5,593 bases of DNA, from contig CAMDMH010000258.1 of the NCBI GenBank assembly GCA_945901835.1, positions 1-5,593 on the forward strand, written 5' to 3'. Position numbers and translations under genes: made by a program. Below, one piece after another: positions 5,182 through 5,593 of the stretch. This DNA is from Devosia equisanguinis (GTDB lineage: Bacteria; Pseudomonadota; Alphaproteobacteria; Rhizobiales; Hyphomicrobiaceae). Each line of letters begins with the position of its first letter. Positions within the stretch are counted from its first letter, which is position 1. The notes under the pieces are model-generated. The model searched no databases and was not told the origin of the DNA. It saw only the letters and a list, made by a program, of their open reading frames with translations.

Positions 5182-5593
5182 TTATCGTATTTCACTTCTT
5201 GCTTGCTGCACCAGCTCCACCACGCGCTGCGGGCTGAGCGGGGTTTCTGAAATGCGGACCTTGAAGGGCGACAGAGCGTTCTCGACGGCGCCGACGATTG
5301 CCGCGATCGCGGCGATGGTGCCGCCTTCGCCGGCGCCCTTCACGCCGAGGGGATTGAGCGGGGATGGCGTCTCCGTGTGGAGCAGCTCGACGCGGTTTGG
5401 CATGTCGGTCGCCATCGGCATCAGGTACTCGGCGAACGATGTCGAGACAGGCGTGGCGTTGGCGTCGTGGACGAGGCGTTCGAGTAGCGCGTTGCCGAGG
5501 CCGTGCGCGACGCCGCCGACCACCTGGCCGTGCACGATCAGCGGATTGATGACGCGGCCGCAGTCGTGGCTGACGATAAAGCGGGTGATCTCG
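5182..5593 (-). CDS. Molybdopterin-binding large subunit of a xanthine dehydrogenase / CO dehydrogenase-family enzyme, C-terminal part (partial)
   Basis: The frame enters from the right edge and gives the last 136 residues of a molybdenum hydroxylase large subunit (CoxL/XdhB-like), which binds the molybdenum cofactor and hydroxylates carbon next to a nitrogen or carbonyl, or oxidises CO. Seen in order: SHDCGRVINPLIVHGQ (8-23), GGVAHGLGNALLE (26-38), AEYLMP (54-59), and NPLGVKGAGEGG (80-91), whose Glu89 is the conserved catalytic glutamate at the active site. The C-terminus RVVELVQQ is typical. The true start is far outside the window; a GTG at 5533-5535 is internal and should not be taken as a start. 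The CO dehydrogenase signature loop is not in view, so a general hydroxylase of aromatic or N-heterocyclic compounds is the safer call. The gene precedes the hydrolase in the same direction. Confidence 0.92.
   Translation of the reverse strand, partial: EITRFIVSHDCGRVINPLIVHGQVVGGVAHGLGNALLERLVHDANATPVSTSFAEYLMPMATDMPNRVELLHTETPSPLNPLGVKGAGEGGTIAAIAAIVGAVENALSPFKVRISETPLSPQRVVELVQQARSEIR

Noticed and set aside
5182..5535. A complete 117-residue protein starting at 5535
   Set aside because: The start would be an internal GTG; the frame is open to the window edge and the codons before it encode conserved molybdenum hydroxylase sequence, so it is a partial gene cut by the window.
1..5593. CRISPR arrays, tRNA or rRNA genes, phage or toxin-antitoxin modules
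   Set aside because: No regularly spaced repeats, cloverleaf-like segments, rRNA motifs or matching small gene pairs were seen on either strand.

Overview
The window is GC-rich, compactly coded DNA, most likely from an alphaproteobacterium of the Bradyrhizobium / Rhodopseudomonas / Xanthobacteraceae type. The support is an ISL3-type transposase end, a CoxL-type molybdenum hydroxylase, an ECF sigma/RskA-type anti-sigma pair next to a DUF4394 protein, and hairpin-rich gaps. The genus is inferred from gene types and composition; no marker gene is present.

Layout. At the left edge (1-135, + strand) is the C-terminal end of an ISL3-family transposase, followed at once by a candidate terminal inverted repeat. 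Just beyond it (155-628, +) lies a small four-helix membrane protein of unknown function. Everything to the right is on the minus strand. Read in the direction of transcription, from high to low coordinates, it runs: the C-terminal part of a xanthine dehydrogenase/CO dehydrogenase-type molybdopterin-binding large subunit (5593-5182, cut by the window); an alpha/beta hydrolase with an intact Ser-Asp-His triad (5094-4165); an ECF sigma factor (4128-3571) whose stop overlaps the start of its RskA-type anti-sigma factor (3574-2858) as ATGA; an exported DUF4394 protein (2719-1940); and a substrate-binding-fold protein related to 4,5-dihydroxyphthalate decarboxylase and solute-binding proteins (1707-751). 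The convergent junction at 629-750 holds a strong hairpin and a perfect 16-bp palindrome. No gap between genes exceeds 300 bases; the longest, 1708-1939, holds a perfect 16-bp stem hairpin.

How the genes may work together. The clearest functional unit is sigma factor, membrane-anchored anti-sigma factor and exported DUF4394 protein. The anti-sigma factor is cysteine-free, so it is not of the zinc-binding (ZAS) type. Upstream of the DUF4394 gene is an ECF-like promoter candidate (TGAAAC-N16-CGTAAC), so this protein may be the sigma factor's target. The hydrolase and the molybdenum hydroxylase could form a small catabolic set (ring or heterocycle hydroxylation, then ester or amide hydrolysis). 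The substrate-binding-fold protein could fit the same aromatic-compound theme, but this is inference.

No CRISPR array, tRNA, rRNA, phage module or clearly new defence system was seen. The least explained parts are the DUF4394 locus, the unknown membrane protein beside the insertion-sequence end, and the hairpins between genes.
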